Position numbers and translations under genes: made by a program. Positions 62,630 through 64,000 of a stretch of DNA of 64,000 nt are shown piece after piece (the first letter of the stretch is position 1; every line of letters begins with the position of its first letter). A model generated the notes under the pieces. The model saw only the letters and a list, made by a program, of their open reading frames with translations, did no database searches and was not told the origin of the DNA. This stretch comes from Paraburkholderia metrosideri (lineage in GTDB: Bacteria; Pseudomonadota; Gammaproteobacteria; Burkholderiales; Burkholderiaceae), in NCBI RefSeq assembly GCF_904848625.1, contig NZ_CAJHCP010000002.1, positions 186,001 to 250,000 of the forward strand. Reading direction: 5' to 3'.

Positions 62630-64000
62630 TCATGGTGCAGTCAGCTCGAACACGTGATAGCCCCAAGGCGGGAGATCCAGGTAGAGGCCGCGCGACACGA
62701 TGTCATTACCGTCGCGATCAAAACTCGCTGGGCCCATCAGGTCCGTCAGCCGTACCGTGCTGCCGGTCAGGTCGGCAAACGGGATTCGCACGTAACACTG
62801 ACTCTGATTCCCCGCGTAGTTGACCACAACGAGCCGCCGTTCGCCGTCGTCCCGCTGCCAGACCCACCCGATGAAGCAATCCGAAGTCCAGTTTCCCTCC
62901 CACGCTGGCGTGATTTCGACGAGGCCCCAGGTGCCGTCCCGGAAGATGGGCTGCCGCAGCACCGTCATCAACATCTCATAGAACCCTTGCAAGCTTGCGT
63001 CGACAGGCTCCTGCGGCCCCCGCACCAGATGCGGCGAAATCCGTTTCCTGCGGCCGTCGAACTGGCCCTGGTGAAAGAGTCGCAGGCCTGGCGACAGAAA
63101 TGTGATGATGGCGCCGGCTTCATGTTCACCGGGTTCGAAGGTCGCCGCGGCCCGGGGTTCGTCGTGGTTTTCGAGGAAGCGCGCCAGCTTCTGCTGGTAA
63201 TCGAGTTCGGCATGCAGGTGCTCGCGTACCGGCCGTGCGTTCGCATCGCGCAAACGGTCGTACATCTGCTTGTCGTAGGCGTAGTCGAAGCCCTGTTGCA
63301 GCATCGTCCATTCGAGATCCCAATACACTTCTGCCATGAACCGGAACGTCGGATGCTCGCGTCGTACGGCCTCGGTTGCTTTCGGCCAAAAGGGCTCGGC
63401 GCGGATGCCCCACGTCCGTTCGAATACCTCCGGCAGGACCAGCATGGCCATATCGCAGCGTACGCCGTCGCATTGCCCGGCGATTCGCTTCAGTTCGCCG
63501 ATCATTGCCTGCTGCAACGCCGGATTGCCGTAGTTGAGTTGCAGCGTGTCGGGCCATCCGTCGAAGTAAGGATCGCGGCCGTGGGCGAGGACCAGCGGCC
63601 CGTTCCTTGTCTGCACCCGGCAATAGTTGAACGGTGAGCGAACCAGGTCCGACTCGCTGCCGGGCACGAAGTAGTCCGGATGCGCGTCGATCCAGTCGTG
63701 ATCCGGCGCCATGTGATTCGGCACGAAGTCGAGCATCAGCTTCAGTCCGCGTTGCTGCAGGCGCTGCCGCAAGCGGACGAGCGCGTCAGGGCCGCCCAGA
63801 TCACGATGAACCGTGTAGCTGCGGATGGCGAACCCGGAGCCGGCCACGTCGTCGTCCGTGAGGTCCGGTAGCGTATCGGCGAATTCGTGGCGCCATCCGG
63901 CATGCGAGCGAGAAATCGCCTGGGCGGCCGGTCCGGTCTGCCACACACTCAGCAACCAGAGCCAGTCGAAGCCCAACCCGGCGAGACGATCCAGTTCGGC
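62630..64000 (-). CDS. GH13 alpha-amylase family glycosidase, 5' end outside the window
   Basis: The frame is open to the right edge of the window, so the N-terminus is missing. GH13 motifs: LDFVPNHMAPDH (region I), GVRCDMAMLV with the nucleophile Asp (region II), FMAEVYWD with the acid/base Glu (region III), and FLENHDEPR (region IV). A C-terminal beta domain follows. It would hydrolyse or transfer alpha-glucosyl units. It resembles the alpha-amylase-like proteins that occur with trehalose or glycogen genes in Burkholderiaceae; the exact substrate is unclear. Confidence 0.9.
   Translation of the reverse strand, partial: AELDRLAGLGFDWLWLLSVWQTGPAAQAISRSHAGWRHEFADTLPDLTDDDVAGSGFAIRSYTVHRDLGGPDALVRLRQRLQQRGLKLMLDFVPNHMAPDHDWIDAHPDYFVPGSESDLVRSPFNYCRVQTRNGPLVLAHGRDPYFDGWPDTLQLNYGNPALQQAMIGELKRIAGQCDGVRCDMAMLVLPEVFERTWGIRAEPFWPKATEAVRREHPTFRFMAEVYWDLEWTMLQQGFDYAYDKQMYDRLRDANARPVREHLHAELDYQQKLARFLENHDEPRAAATFEPGEHEAGAIITFLSPGLRLFHQGQFDGRRKRISPHLVRGPQEPVDASLQGFYEMLMTVLRQPIFRDGTWGLVEITPAWEGNWTSDCFIGWVWQRDDGERRLVVVNYAGNQSQCYVRIPFADLTGSTVRLTDLMGPASFDRDGNDIVSRGLYLDLPPWGYHVFELTAP

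Overview
The window looks like a high-GC betaproteobacterial chromosome of the Burkholderiaceae (Paraburkholderia, Burkholderia or Caballeronia type). This is inferred from the right-hand genes (zwf, a DUF47/Na-Pi symporter pair, paired LysR regulators with MFS transporters, an IdnO-like SDR), from the H-NS protein with the Burkholderia-type DNA-binding motif, and from the IS66 and IS3-like elements. No rRNA, tRNA or CRISPR array was recognised.

The left three quarters (1 to about 47.6 kb) is an accessory region rich in mobile DNA and defence-like genes. At 0.8-11.1 kb a tightly packed minus-strand operon encodes a ClpB-like AAA+ protein, a radical-SAM activating enzyme, a 2108-residue zinc-ribbon/pseudokinase/SF1 helicase/MTES-type nuclease, and a coiled-coil protein. 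It resembles a multi-gene anti-phage system and matches no named system I can recall. An IS3-like element sits at its 5' end with an IS66 remnant beyond it. From 13 to 32 kb there are a lipoprotein/membrane protein pair, an H-NS protein with two DNA-binding motifs, an intact SIR2 gene and a decayed SIR2 copy, a CX5R phosphatase, a membrane-anchored Phd-like protein, a standalone M41 peptidase domain, two tandem HEPN/Toprim-associated N-terminal proteins without a HEPN domain, an RNA 2'-phosphotransferase (kptA), a BLES03-like protein, a large tyrosine recombinase and a second lipoprotein. An IS66 element at 32.0-34.7 kb has a perfect 8-bp target duplication but two broken genes.

From about 36.3 to 47.6 kb lies a Tn7-like transposition module: an unrecognised protein, a ParB/Srx-domain protein, TnsA, TnsB, TnsC and two TniQ/TnsD-family targeting proteins. 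It is followed by a cluster of short repeats that resemble TnsB-binding sites at a transposon end. The ParB-like protein and TnsA appear to share an N-terminal module. No Cas gene is present.

To the right of 48.2 kb the sequence is ordinary chromosomal: an SDR oxidoreductase, zwf, the DUF47 and Na/Pi symporter pair, a LysR/MFS divergent pair, and a LysR-controlled catabolic-looking cluster (gluconate 5-dehydrogenase-like SDR, periplasmic beta-propeller, shikimate dehydrogenase-like enzyme, MHS-family transporter). A GH13 glycosidase runs off the right edge. All functions are read from motifs and family memory; no searches were run.
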